From contig NW_017264195.1 of NCBI RefSeq assembly GCF_001619985.1, forward strand, positions 2,294,001 through 2,358,000: a stretch of DNA of 64,000 bases, given 5' to 3'. The translations under genes were made by a program, and so were the position numbers. Positions 12,423-23,618 of this stretch are shown here, in pieces. Origin of the DNA: Xylona heveae TC161. Its lineage: Eukaryota; Ascomycota; Xylonomycetes; Xylonales; Xylonaceae. The notes under the pieces are model-generated. The model was not told the origin of the DNA. It saw only the letters and a program-made list of their open reading frames with translations, and ran no database searches. Each line of letters opens with the position of its first letter. Within the stretch, counting starts at the first letter, position 1.

Positions 12423-12518
12423 TCTCCCTCGGGGAATCGAACCCCGGTCTCCCGCGCTTGCGATTCCACAGTGACGCGGAATTGACAAGCGGAAATCATA
12501 GCCACTAGACCAAGGAAG
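12423..12518 (-). tRNA. tRNA-Asp (GTC) with intron
   Basis: Read on the minus strand: 7-bp acceptor stem CTTCCTT/GAGGGAG (with three G-U pairs), A box TGGTCTAGTGGC, anticodon stem TCCGC/GCGGG with loop TTGTCA, variable region, and T arm CCGGGGTTCGAATCCCCG containing the B box. Anticodon GTC reads Asp codons. A roughly 25-nt intron sits just after the base 3' of the anticodon, where nuclear tRNA introns lie. It contains a 5-bp hairpin ATTCC/GGAAT, and its CAAGCG can pair with CGCTTG of the anticodon arm. TATACATAT lies immediately upstream. The mature length is about 71 nt. Confidence 0.88.
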
Positions 12519-13638
12519 ATATGTATACGATCCGTTGGCGGATCGCCTTGTTTGCTGCTGTGTGACCAACTGAGCTAAGAGCTGTTGCTGAATAACTTTG
12601 GTACTAAAGAGGTATATATTATAGCGATTGGTGCGGTGCATAACATCTAGGGTTTCTAACGAGCGAGGAGCCGGGAGGCAGGGAGGATGCGAGATGTGTG
12701 GTGTTGGAATTGTGGGAGTCTCGGAAAGAAAAGTAATAGATCTGGACAAGACCAAAAAAGGTGCAAAAAAAAAAGGGGGAGGAAGAGAAGGAGAGAAAAG
12801 AAAAAAAATACCCCAACGATCTCCATAAGTCCTATACGGTGTACGTTTAGATATGCTGGAATAAGACTGCGCTGGAATTGGAATGAGACTTTTCTACCAC
12901 CAGTCACAGTGATGCGAAAATCAAGGTAAGTTACGCCGTGTTGGTTCCTTGGTTCGAGAGGGAGGATACCACATACCAAGGATAGCTGACTGTCAAACGG
13001 AGCGTCAAACGAAGCAAAAGTATTGTGACACTGGCGGCCTGCTGGGCAATGGGCAATGGGCAACTTCTTGCTGAAATGACCGTGAATAATTGGCTATAGC
13101 CAATAGCCAACGGGCACGATATTTGCATATATGTACGGGTATGAAAATGTGTAATCTAATCACAGAGCAAGAGGACAAAGGTAAAATGGTATACAAGGTA
13201 AAAGGACAATGGTAAAGGGTATACAAGGGAAAAGGGTATATTTTACATCTATTCTAATCGTACGCATTTCTTCTTCCTTGTGCCACCGGATACTTGATAT
13301 AAAATAAAAAATACAAAAAAGATGCGGCCACGTAGGGACCTGCTGGCAAACTATCGGCTCTTCAATGAGAGCGCTTTACTTCCCAAGCCCAAGTTCAAAA
13401 AAAAAAGGGCCGACATATTGTTATACGCTAATGCTTGCTTGCATGCATGATCAATACTCGATGGACAATGCGTAATGCGTAATGCGCAATGCTCAAATCT
13501 GATGCAAAGATAAAATAACGAATAAAACCGCCCAATGGTCTTTATGCCGACCACAAAAATCGCAATATAAAGAAGCCCTTCCAACACCGGTATCGCTGTA
13601 CACCCTTATCAAACAAAAGGGAGTCCAAATAGGAAAAA

Positions 13639-13668
13639 GGAAGAAGAAGAAGAAGAAGAAGGAGAAGA
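13639..13668 (+). repeat. (GAA)n microsatellite
   Basis: Seven or more GAA units followed by a degenerate GGAGAAGAA tail, in the 3' flank of the ApsB-like gene. Confidence 0.85.
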
Positions 13669-13862
13669 AAAATGCAAAGGGGAAAAAAAGGAGTCACAAA
13701 GATCAGACGACATAAAACGTTGAAACGCCACCTGAGAGTCTTTGCGCTGCAACGGGATAGAAAGAAGCCATGCGATCAGGTTAGATCAATACAGATGATA
13801 TGATGCGATGTAGAAATGGGACAAAATACAAAGGTAGAAAGTACAAGCTCGGAGAAGCGAAG

Positions 13863-13906
13863 AGAAGAAGAAGAAGAAGAAGAAGAAGAAGAAGAAGAAG
13901 AAGAAA
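13863..13906 (+). repeat. (GAA)n microsatellite, about 14 units
   Basis: Uninterrupted GAA/TTC repeat only about 70 bp beyond the ApsB-like stop codon, so probably within its 3' UTR, where the transcript would carry (UUC)n. Confidence 0.9.
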
Positions 13907-13975
13907 CGGGCGAAAAGAGGGTACAAGTTAAACAGCCAGGATCACACATTAGTAAATGTAGGCACAAAATGGACG

Positions 13976-16900
13976 CTACTCCCTTCTGACACGTTCCCGT
14001 TCCAATTCTTCTCGGAGTGCATCATTCTGGGCTCTGCCCTCCTCGAGCCGCTGTCGGGCACCGCTTCGATCCAACAGGCGGGCTTCACGCTCCGCTTTTA
14101 GTCTGCGTTCCATTTCCTTGAGGCGTTCGCGCCAGCGCTTTTCACTGGCGCTGTCGGAGGTGGTGGCACTAGGGCTGGTATCCTTGGGAGCAGTGGGGAC
14201 GTCAGGTGCCGGTGCAGCATTGTTGCTACTGGTACTGTCATCTCTTTGATGATGACGTTGGCGGCTTAGAGAGAGTTCTCTGCCAGATGTACCGGTACCA
14301 GGTCTGTTGCCGTTACCGTCTCTCAGGCCGCTCTTGCTAGCACTGCTGCTGACTGCATCGTTGCCGCTGGTACCAGTTCCGGCATTGGCAGCTGTGTTGA
14401 ACGCGTGTTCGGCTGCCGAAGCAGAATAACGTTTGTTGAGCGCTGTAGAAGGGGTAAGGAGTGAGGTGCGTCGTAGTGTACCTGGTGACGGAACACGGGG
14501 TGTGTTGAATGGAGGATCCGTCACAGAGCGGGTGAGATGATAAGGAGTAGCCTGATCTTTGCTGCCAAGTTGTTGGTGTTGCTGTATCATGTGTTTGAGC
14601 TCAGCCTTAAGCCTCTTATTTTCGGTGCGGATCTTGGCGATTTCAGGTCCAGACAGGGACGTGAATGTCGGTGAATTGCCGGGTGCTGGCGATTCCCTTG
14701 ATAAGTCTCGAGTTGCCACAATACCTTCGATGCGTTCGAGCCGCTTGAATCGACCTTGGACGTTGCGCTCGAGTTCTTGATAATCTTTGGTGAGGTCTCG
14801 TTCAATCGCTCTAATACGCGTCTTCACGCCGCCAAGTACACCCTCGACGGTCTTCATAGCAAGAATAATGGTCTTGCTGAAATTGGGATAGTATGCGGCG
14901 ATGACTTCGAGACTGGGCACTTGTCCATTGATATTGCAATTCTGCTTGGACCAATCGGAGCCGCAGAGAGTGGAAAGGCGGTTAAACAGCGCGAGAAGAA
15001 GAGTGTTTCGATCCTCTAATTGACTTTTATATTGCTGCTCGAGGTTGTGTGCCTTTCGGCGTTCTTGCTGCCTTGCGTTCTCAAACTCCATGATGCGTGT
15101 CTCTTGTTGGGACATGGTTCGCATAGTTTGAAGATGAGTTCTCTGTGCCTTTTCGAACTGAGCCTTTTCCTGCCGCCGACCTTGCCTTTCATGGTCAAGT
15201 AGGTCAGACAGTTTCTTCGACTCAAGAGCAGTGTTTTCGAGAAGGGTATCCCGATTTTGGAGCAGTCGTTCCTTGTCGCTAAGGTTATTCTTGGTGATGT
15301 CGAGCTCGCTCATAGTCGCACTCAGCATTTTTTGCAACTTTATAACAGACTACCAACAACCGTTAGCTTAACTCCCATGGAATGAAAACACTGGACTTTA
15401 CCTCTATCAGACTTGTGCGCGTGCCATTCGCGTCACCTAGTGTCTCACGCAGACCGTTTTCAAGCTCAGCTAGCCGTTGTTTCCAAGTGAGTGCCTCGGC
15501 TTCTTTCGCAGCAATACTCTTCTTGAGCTTGCGCTTCTCATCTTTGGCATTTGACACCTCGCGATTGAGTTCCTCAATGATGCGTAATTTATCCTCGCGC
15601 TCCTTGGCAAGGACGACCTCCCGCTGGTATCGCTCCTCTCCCAGCTTTTCTCCAAGCTCATTGGCCTTCTCCTGCTCAAGATGCAAGATAGACTGCGTCG
15701 ACGTCAGTGATCCTTCTAGCTCTCCAATCTTGATCTTATCCGCATCCTGCTCTTCTCTTAGGAAGGCAATCTCTCCTTCATGAGATTCCAGTTGGACTTC
15801 CAGCCGCTCGACTTTTTGGTTTGAGTCGTCAATGCTCTTCACGTAGCTCTCAATATCCTGGTTTGCAGCATCGAGCTCCTCTTCCAGATTTTGCACCTTT
15901 TGAGCATTTGATTGCTGTTCATCCTCAAGGCGCACCAGGCTTTCGCTCAGCATCCGCATCTCGTTCTGCAACGATTTGAAATCTTCATTCCTATTTTCAA
16001 GTTCAAGCTCGAGATTCTCGATGCGTACAATCTTTTGATCGATTTCTTCTTCGAGTTTGTCAATCGCTTGCTGAGCCTCACTTCTCAGATCTTCATACTC
16101 GACGTCTTTATCTTTGTTGACAGCTAGTGCTTCGTCGCGTTGAGCCTGCACAACACTGAGGTCATGATTATAAACTGTCAGGTCGTTCTCCAATAGACGA
16201 ATGTCTTGTTGATGCTGCAACTTTTCGCTTTCAGCAAGGCCCAGTCGGTTTTCCATTGTCGCATAGTTGCGCTCGATCTCTTGCATCTTGAGGCGAAGTT
16301 CCAACACCTGATCCCGCAAAGCATCGTTCTTGTTCTCGAGCTCTTCCTTTTCAGGGTCACTCAATTGAGTCATGCGCGTGGCAGCGCCGGCCCGTGAAAA
16401 GTTTCGTTGATTAACACGGGATGCCGATCGCTCAAAAATACTCTCACCTGCAACCGATCTTCCTCCATCGGCGCGTCGTTGATTGTATTTGAGATCCTCA
16501 ATTTCTTGATAGAGACGTTCTCGCTCCCGGTTCCGAGATGTGAGCATGGAGGTTTGAGCACCCACTTCGCGTCGAAGCTCAGCATTTTCATGTCTGAGCT
16601 GCTCTACCAAAGTCGAGCTGCTTCCATCACTAGACCCTCCTAGATGGGCATAGGTTTGCTCCGTTTCTCGAGATGCCGGCCTTGAGTTAGAGGTCTTCAG
16701 ACGTTTGCTCTTGTGGAGAGCACTATCGGTCGGTGTAAGCGACGACGATCGGCCACTCTTGAGAGCTTGAAGATCCTGTCGGAGTTTGCGCGCATCCTCG
16801 TCGGCTTGCTCACGTCGAGCTGCCTCTGTCTCATACATGTCTTTCCACATATCCTATAAACCATGCCTTAGTAACCATCGGTCGACAACAACAAGGGGTT

Positions 16901-18334
16901 TAACTCACGATTTCTTCGCGGACTCCGATATCCCCGTCTAAGCCTCGACGCTCTCCCATTGACCGCACTGCATCGGCCAGCCGTCGCGTTTCATTCTCAC
17001 GCGTAACTCCTTCCTTTCGGATACGCTCCATTTCGCGTTCATATGCTTCGATTCTACTCCTATAATAGGTCACTTCTTCTTCTAGTTCGACCTCTCGGTA
17101 AGACCGCGAGTCCTTCTCATCGTCAGAACCAGCATTTTCAGCCTCCCGTTGCTGAGCATCTCCATCTTCCCTTTCTGTAAGCTTGTCTTGGAGGGATTTC
17201 ACCGTCTTCCGCAAGTTTCGAACCTCCTTCTGTGATGAAAAGAGACTTGCCTTTAGTTCGACATTTTCAGCAATCATGTCCTTGATTGCTTCGTCAGAGC
17301 GATCGTTAAGCGCAGAATTGAGAAAAGTAATTTTCAGCTTGAGATCCCAATTTTCCTTTGACAAGCGGTCAATGGTCGTACTTTGTTCTTTCAGCGTCAT
17401 TCCACTCCTTCGGGGATGTGTGGGGCTGTTGATGGAGGGAATGCTGCTCATGCTAATCGTTCTCGGAAGGTCCAGCGAGCCCATGGACGGCTTGCTCTGC
17501 ATAGGCGGAACAAAGGAAGAGAACCCTTCCTCGGTATATTTACTTTCGCCATCTTCATTCATTGAAGGTTGAAGCCGGTCTGTAAATCTGGACTCGTTGC
17601 CTTCTGATTGTTCCTTGGTCGCCTCTTTTGGTGCCTTTGTGTCTGTGGTCGAGGTGTGTCTCATATCCGTAATCTCGATTTCTGGCAAGTCCGAGAGTTC
17701 CGGACTCTGGAACTTGACTTTTGGTTGATATGCACTGCTCTCATCGTGAATCGAGGAAGGGATCCCAATGTCAGTCGCCTCTAGCAGTTCGTTTTCGTCG
17801 TAGTCGGAGGACGGAAGCTTTATTTCGGTCGCGTCGACTGATTTAATATCTTCTTCTCCACCATCCTCATCTCCACCAGCTTCCTCTTCATCGCTAGACA
17901 CGGGGAGCTTCACCTCTGCTGCTTCACCATTATAGTCACGCTCATCGTTTTCAGAAGTTGATTTCGGTCTCAAAGGAAGAGAGATGTCTGACGGTTTGGA
18001 GTCATGTTTTGCGGCACGCAAATGCGGAGTTGTCTGAGTCGCTCGAGATTCACGCGAACTATGAGATCCATATGATCCTTGGGAAGTAGATGACCCAGCT
18101 GAACCCGGACGGAGTGACGATTTTCGAGGTGGAATCGGGTATTGCGGAGGTGACGACATGGCATACAGGTTTGGCTGAGCCATAGAAGGAAGCCCGAGAA
18201 TGCCGGCGTCAATGCTGTGTCGATGATTCAGTGTGCGAGGCTCAGTTCCTGCTCGCACCGGGCGTTCACTCAAATCAAAGATGCGCTGATCGTCCAGAGT
18301 GGACTTGACGGGGGTCTCGAGCGACGAGAGTCGC
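13976..18334 (-). CDS. apsB: ApsB/Mto1-like centrosomin-family MTOC coiled-coil protein
   Basis: Spindle-pole-body and septal microtubule-organising-centre protein of the ApsB (Aspergillus)/Mto1 (fission yeast) family, which recruits gamma-tubulin complexes. Exons on the minus strand: 18334-16909, 16853-15402, 15349-13976 (introns 55 and 52 nt; the second contains gctaac), giving about 1416 aa. The decisive motif is centrosomin CM1 at about residues 310-340 (STTIDRLSKENWDLKLKITF). An acidic Ser-rich N terminus precedes it; a very long heptad-rich coiled coil follows, then a Ser/Gly tail and a short final coiled coil. The start is unresolved. In-frame sequence SSLETPVKSTLDDQRIF runs back to an ttctctag acceptor at 18335 with no ATG, so a short first exon probably lies upstream; the first in-frame ATG inside is at 18183. 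Confidence 0.8.
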
Positions 18335-18943
18335 CTAGAGAAGATGCGATATTGCGCCAGATTCGCGGTGTTGCACAGGCAAAAAATTCACAGGATTAAT
18401 GGTTCATGATTTTTTGAACCTCAATTCACAATTGTGTATAACGAGTGAAGCTTTAAAGTAACGTGTCAAGGAGTGACAAATGAAAGATGAAGAAGCCGCA
18501 TCGAGAGGCGCGCGTGGTGGTGGATTTGTTTTTGTGGTGTTTAGCTGGTGTTGCAGCTGTAAGCGGTAAGAAGTAAACTCGGTTAGAATTGAGACAGGCA
18601 AACAGGGGGCTTTGAACTGTTCCTTCCCTTTTTAGTGCAAATGCGGGAGGTCTAATCGCTCACCCGTGGGGAATCATCCGTGGTTCTTTGCACAGGATTT
18701 GTCACTAAAGTGCACCAAAAGTAGACAGAAGCTATGTAATTCTCAAAATAAAATCAATTTGATGAGCCTGATATGAAGCAGTGTAAATCTGTGTATTAAG
18801 TGTGCCTTCTAGGGAGAAAGCTAAGCAGGTGGCTCATTATCTACAGCGGCTGCCTCCTAGAGTATTTATGCCGTATCATGCGATAGGGAAGGGACGAACC
18901 CCTTCGCGCGTATTGCAAGGTTGGGTGGCAATGAAAGAAGGAT
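18335..18943. other. intergenic / probable first intron and promoter of the ApsB-like gene
   Basis: Should contain the missing first exon and promoter of the ApsB-like gene (minus), then spacer before the 5S gene. I could not fix the start exon by eye. Confidence 0.4.
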
Positions 18944-18948
18944 TATAT
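18944..18948 (+). promoter_or_regulatory. TATA-like element 28 bp upstream of the 5S gene
   Basis: TATAT at -28 to -24 of the 5S gene, close to where an upstream TATA element is known for Neurospora 5S genes. The context is AT-rich, so chance is possible. Confidence 0.45.
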
Positions 18949-18971
18949 TCTTTGATATTCATATATCTAGT

Positions 18972-19090
18972 ACATGCGACCATAGACTGAGGAGAACTGG
19001 GCATCCCGTCCGCTCTGCCATACATAAGCCTCAGATCGGCGGACTAGTAGTTGGGTCGGTGACGACCAGCGAATCCCCGCTGTTGCATGT
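18972..19090 (+). rRNA. 5S ribosomal RNA
   Basis: 119 nt with the fungal 5S signature: helix I ACATGCGAC at the 5' end pairs with GTTGCATGT at the 3' end; then CATCCCGTCCGCTCTGCCAT, TAAGCC, GGACTAGTAGTTGGGT and GTGACGACCAGCGAATCCC follow in the right order. The internal control region is therefore present, and a T run starts straight after. Single 5S genes scattered among protein genes, rather than within the rDNA repeat, are usual in Pezizomycotina. No base change at a highly conserved position was noticed; the gene looks functional. Confidence 0.95.
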
Positions 19091-19128
19091 TTTTTTCTCT
19101 TTTTTTATTTTTTTATTTTTTTTTTACC
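19090..19128 (+). terminator. oligo-T Pol III terminator of the 5S gene
   Basis: Several runs of seven to nine T directly downstream of the 5S 3' end. Confidence 0.85.
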
Positions 19129-19403
19129 ATTTTTTGTTTGTGTTCTGTACTGAGACTGTATTCCCAAAACCATTATTCACTCTTCCCTAATTTCTTGTTA
19201 ATTATTATTTTTTATATATATTTTTATATTTTTGGGTCAGTTGTGTATATATGTTTTCATCTCTGGTATTGAACTTGTGAAAGTGTAGTAATTATCGCAA
19301 AGACTTTTTATAGATACTCCAGAGTATTATCCTACGCACCCGGAAGCACACGTACAAGCATATAATATAAGCTAAAAATGTATTTTATCAACATACACGA
19401 GAC
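19129..19403. other. AT-rich spacer
   Basis: Very AT-rich spacer between the 5S gene and the 3' end of the mtTFB-like gene. No gene seen. Confidence 0.5.
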
Positions 19404-21338
19404 CTAAAATGCCCTCACCCTATCATCCGAAAGGTTATCACTAATGGCGGACCCAGACGAGCCCATATATGGCACCAACCCCATTTTCAAAATCAAGTCC
19501 GAGGTGCTCGGCTTAAATGGCCAAGATTCCCACGCGGCAATAATCTCATCAAGCATTTCGGGTGTCAGCATGCGGACACGAAGGTGTTCCAGATCCTGGA
19601 GGCCCCCCTTGCGAAGATCCTGCAGAGACGGCGCACGCGGAAGGATATAATCCGCTGCACCTGGGGCTAAAGACTCGAGACCACGCACAATGGATTGCTT
19701 CGGCTGCATATACAAGTATCCCAAGATGCTAGTGAAAACATCATATGCCTCGGCGGAACGTGCAACTGCGCCCGTCACGGGCCTTGGTTGAAAATCCAAA
19801 AGTGCCAGATGATGATTTGGAAAGAATTCTTCCGCTTCAACATTAAGCGGTTCCTCTGTTCGACGATCCCACATGAGCACGGGTGGGGTTGCTTTGATTG
19901 CTCTCCGGTCATCCAGATAGAGGAAAATCTTCTCCTGTTGGGGTTCTCGGAGGCCGTCAATCTGAGCGTATACCTTGTCCTTGGACTTGGCCAATTCAGA
20001 TTCTTTCTTCTCTATCTCGTCATGAGGAATTTTGCCTTCCATTAATGCCAGCTCGATTGCATCTAGGCGAGCTATTTCTTTGACAATCCCTTCCATTTTA
20101 TGTTGTCGTTTGAAGTCAAGTTTCTTCAATGCCCTCAGCAGGATGAGGCGTTGATATTCTGGGGTCCGTTCTCGTTGCACTCCTCGTTTTCGGCCCCGCC
20201 TGGAATCGTATTGCGCGGATACGTAATCTTCATCCTTGACTCGCTCGTCTTGGAATTTGCGAACCTCTCCAGTTATGAGCTTCTCTTCAAGCTCATTCAG
20301 TTCCTTGTGCCAGACTCGGCTATCTGCCACGACCGGGCCAGTTGTGGTCGAGGTATCAGTTCCCGGGGTGCTGGATCCCTTGGAAAGTTGTTCCTTGGCT
20401 ACCTTGAGCGCATCCTTATGCAGCGGACTCTGGCGATTCAGTGGGAAATTAATTCCGTTCTGGAGCATTTGTAACGCAACCTTTTCGGCGCTCTCTTGGT
20501 TGATGCTTGTGGGTCTTTTGCGCCATCGATGCTCATCTTGATAGCCTGCTATTTCACGAATGTCACATGTAGATTCTATTTGAACCGAGCTCTTTCGTCG
20601 GTTTGCAATCGATCTGGGGAGAATTGTGTTCTTTTCCTTGTCTCCAATCCAAATTAACATTCGTACGAGGCCGTATGCTTGAAAGATGGAGTGATTCCGA
20701 ACCGCAGACATGAGCTGGTTGATCATGAGAGCAGCAATGGAGTTGAAGCTGCCGCGCTTCTTGGGAGGATAGTGACCTAGGTTTGCCACAAAGAGTAGCG
20801 TGTCACTGGGTTTGTTAAGTGCTTCATGGCCACTAGGTAAGAGTTTCTGGTGAGGTAGAAACCCTTCCTCCGCTATTCGCATATATGACGACCATTCTAC
20901 TCCAGACCATGGCGCTAGTTTATAGGTGGAGTTTCGCTTTTCTAGGAGGGGTTTGAGGAAGGGTAGATATAATTTCTCGTCGGGCTCGAGAAGAATATGT
21001 GTCCGTGGTTTGAGGAATTCGTGTAGCTTAGATGACCAAAGTCCGACGCCGGGGTTGAGGTCAATGATGTCGCAATTTTTATGGCGTTCTAAAGATGGTG
21101 CCAATGCCTTTATAGTATGATCTATTGCCTGGAATTAGCTGTCTGTTTGCGCCCTTCAAGGATTCTGAGGAACCCACGAATTCTGGGGTGCCGCTCAATC
21201 CGGTTTCTCTCGATCACACATACCACACAAATCTGAACTGACAATATTGATCCTTGACCGGTCACCGATAGGTCTCTTCGCTGGACTTGCTGCAGCCAAT
21301 GCTTCAGCGATTTGGTGTCTGGCTAATCGTTTTGACAT
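19404..21338 (-). CDS. mitochondrial transcription factor B / rRNA adenine dimethylase-like protein
   Basis: Mtf1/mtTFB-type protein of the rRNA adenine-N6 dimethyltransferase fold, expected in the mitochondrial matrix as the initiation partner of mitochondrial RNA polymerase. Predicted 610 aa from exons 21338-21224 and 21121-19404 (102-nt intron, gtatgt donor, caatag acceptor). Exon 1 begins MSKRLARHQIAEAL and ends RSRINIVSSDLC; the join gives LCDHTIKALAPSLERHKN. The methyltransferase motif I region is at about 55-70 (CDIIDLNPGVGLWSSKLHEF), with LLEPDE after it. It is much longer than yeast Mtf1 (341 aa): residues after about 330 are charged and helical. Motif I reads NPGVG rather than the catalytic GxGxG, as in transcription-only members. 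Its start faces the AMSH-like gene. Confidence 0.8.
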
Positions 21339-21725
21339 GATGCGGTAGAATCCATGAAGTGTTCAGAACTATTTTGTCGCAGCCAAACGGCTTTTCTCGT
21401 TGAAAGCCACTGCTTTCTCTATATTGAAGATTGCATAGAAAATTCTGTATGCAGGCGGCGAAGCATATTTTCAATGAAATGAATGCTGGAGCAGTATCAT
21501 ATGCATCATGATGTACAAAGTCGGAGGTTTGGCGGCCAAAGACCGACAAACGACACCGCTGATGCCCCTCCAAGGTTCCTCGGCGTCATATCGACCCTAA
21601 AGCTACACCACTCTTGTGCCCAGGCCACGCAATGCTTCAGGCAGCAACATTTCGTTGATAAAGAAGGTGGAGGTTTCTCAGCACCAAATAGATCTTCTAT
21701 TTGGTCTGCGATTTGAAAAAGTATC
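21339..21725. promoter_or_regulatory. bidirectional promoter, mtTFB-like / AMSH-like
   Basis: 387 bp between two divergent start codons, so it must hold both promoters. No specific site was recognised. Confidence 0.7.
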
Positions 21726-23618
21726 ATGGATCTTTCAGAGCTTCCGGCCGCGCAACGGCCTATGAGCGTCGAGCAGCTGGTCAAGGCAGCACAAGACTTT
21801 GACTATAATCCTTTAATCCCCCTTCGTTACTGGCTTCGTACAGCAGATACCTTATTGAAAGAGGTAAGTGCTGTCATCCCTCGACTTTCCGCAAATGCAT
21901 TTCTTATTGACTGACGTGTCTTTGACTTTGATCAGGCACGCATCTATGAATTAGAAGGCAACGACCAACAGGCGTACTTACTTCTCTTCCGACATGCGCA
22001 ACTCGTCCTGGGACATCTCACAGACCATCCTGATGGCCGTCTAAAGGAGAACCGACAGGCCTTGACTGAGGCGAAGAAGGCAGTGAATCGTAATCTGGCG
22101 AAACTCGAGGTACTAAAACCCCGGATCAACAAGAGGTACCAAAGGTATGAGGAACTGGTTCGAGCACGAGAGGATCTACGAAAGGCCAGTGCAAATCCCA
22201 GCGATCATCAATATGACGGATGCGATATATCGACACTGTCACGGACACCGTTAGACCCCGCCGCAATTGCTCCGCGTACGCTCGCAGCCAGCGAGAACAA
22301 AGATCTTGCAGTCGAACTAGCCCATAAGGAAATCAGACGACGGCAGACGCTACGTAGAGCAGTACGACAAGCGGGAATATCATCCCAGGAAGAGCATGAA
22401 AGACGGACGGCAGGCATCTGGGGCGACTGGGAGGAAGCGCTTGCACGGCACGGCCAACCCAGGGACAAGGACGACGTGAGTCAACGAGTGCAAGAAACAC
22501 GGAGGTACATGGACCAGATGAACCGGATATCATCCGCCCAAGGAAGAGACATGGACGACGCTGCACCGCGATCTAGGCTCCCAGCTTCACAAAGTGCATA
22601 TCAATATCCGTCAGTACCTGCAAAAAGCGCGCACGAATCTTGGACGCCAAGCACTGTATCATCACCATCACATACTTCACCACATAACATCGACCCTCTA
22701 CCTCTCCGACCACCTAAAGAATTGCCAAACGATCGCAGCGATTACTTTGTGCCTCTGCGACCAGAAAAGACTCCCATACAATCCGCATCACCTACACCAC
22801 CGCCTCTTCCTCCTTTCTCGACCGCCTCACCGCCTCCGGCACCTCCAAAAGCAGATCTCAACCCCTCAACGTTTACATTTAAACCCGCAGCATACCTTGA
22901 AAACGGCACGCCTCTCCGAACCATTTTCCTTCCTCCGAATTTAAGATCAGTATTCCTCGACATTGCTGCGCCCAATACCCGCGCAAACCTCGAAACTTGC
23001 GGCATTCTGTGCGGGACACTCATCTCCAATGCATTATTCATCTCCAAACTGGTCATCCCAGAACAAGAAAGCACATCAGATACATGCGAGACTGTAAACG
23101 AATCTGCTCTCTTCGACTATTGCGATTCGGAAGACCTCATGGTCCTAGGATGGATCCACACACATCCATCGCAGACGTGCTTCATGAGCAGCCGGGACCT
23201 TCACACTCATTGTGGCTATCAGGTCATGATGCCGGAAAGCATAGCAATAGTGTGTGCCCCAAGCAAGGAACCTTCGTAAGTCTCGCCTTCTTTATTTCTC
23301 CCTTTTCGATATCTTGTTACCCTTTGCTCCAATTTTCTGCTTCACCCCCTTTACTATCCAAGCCTCATCAATCCAAATCCCCGCCACCAAACCTTTGTCA
23401 TGCATATAAGCTCGATTACTTTACTCACACCGCACAGATGGGGCGTCTTCCGCCTAACCGACCCACCCGGTCTCAAAACCATCCTCAACTGCCGCCAACC
23501 AGGCCTCTTCCACCCGCACGGCGAAGGCAACATTTACACCGACGCCTTGCGTCCAGGCCACGTTTTCGAAGCAAAGGGATTAGAATTCGAAGTCGTGGAT
23601 CTTCGTCCATCACGTTAA
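21726..23618 (+). CDS. AMSH-type JAMM deubiquitinase (Sst2-like)
   Basis: Zinc-dependent, K63-selective deubiquitinase acting with ESCRT on endosomes. Predicted 552 aa from exons 21726-21863, 21936-23275, 23438-23618 (introns 72 and 162 nt). The N terminus (about 1-120) matches the USP8/AMSH dimerisation domain: YNPLIPLRYWLRTADTLLKE-ARIYELEGNDQQAYLLLFRH. Then come a helical stretch and a Pro-rich linker (about 260-350). The MPN+/JAMM domain spans about 372-552; zinc-ligand motif HTHPSQTCFMSSRDLHTH is at about 453-470, with ETCGILCG before it. The TCFMSSxDLHTH insertion is typical of AMSH rather than other JAMM enzymes. Exon 3 supplies the end of the domain, FRLTDPPGLKTILNCRQPG, containing the Cys of the second zinc site. 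Confidence 0.92.

Larger units (their letters stand above)
12519..13975. other. intergenic, repeat-rich 3' flank of the ApsB-like gene
   Basis: No gene seen. Contains short imperfect tandem copies: ggcaat-type units at about 13038-13062, a ggta(t)acaaggtaaaagg-type unit at about 13180-13245, and aatgcgtaatgcgcaatgc at about 13468-13490. Two GAA runs lie at 13639-13668 and 13863-13906. Confidence 0.6.

Noticed and set aside
18890-18925. tRNA-like gggacgaacccc word upstream of the 5S gene
   Set aside because: No matching A box, acceptor stem or anticodon arm around it.
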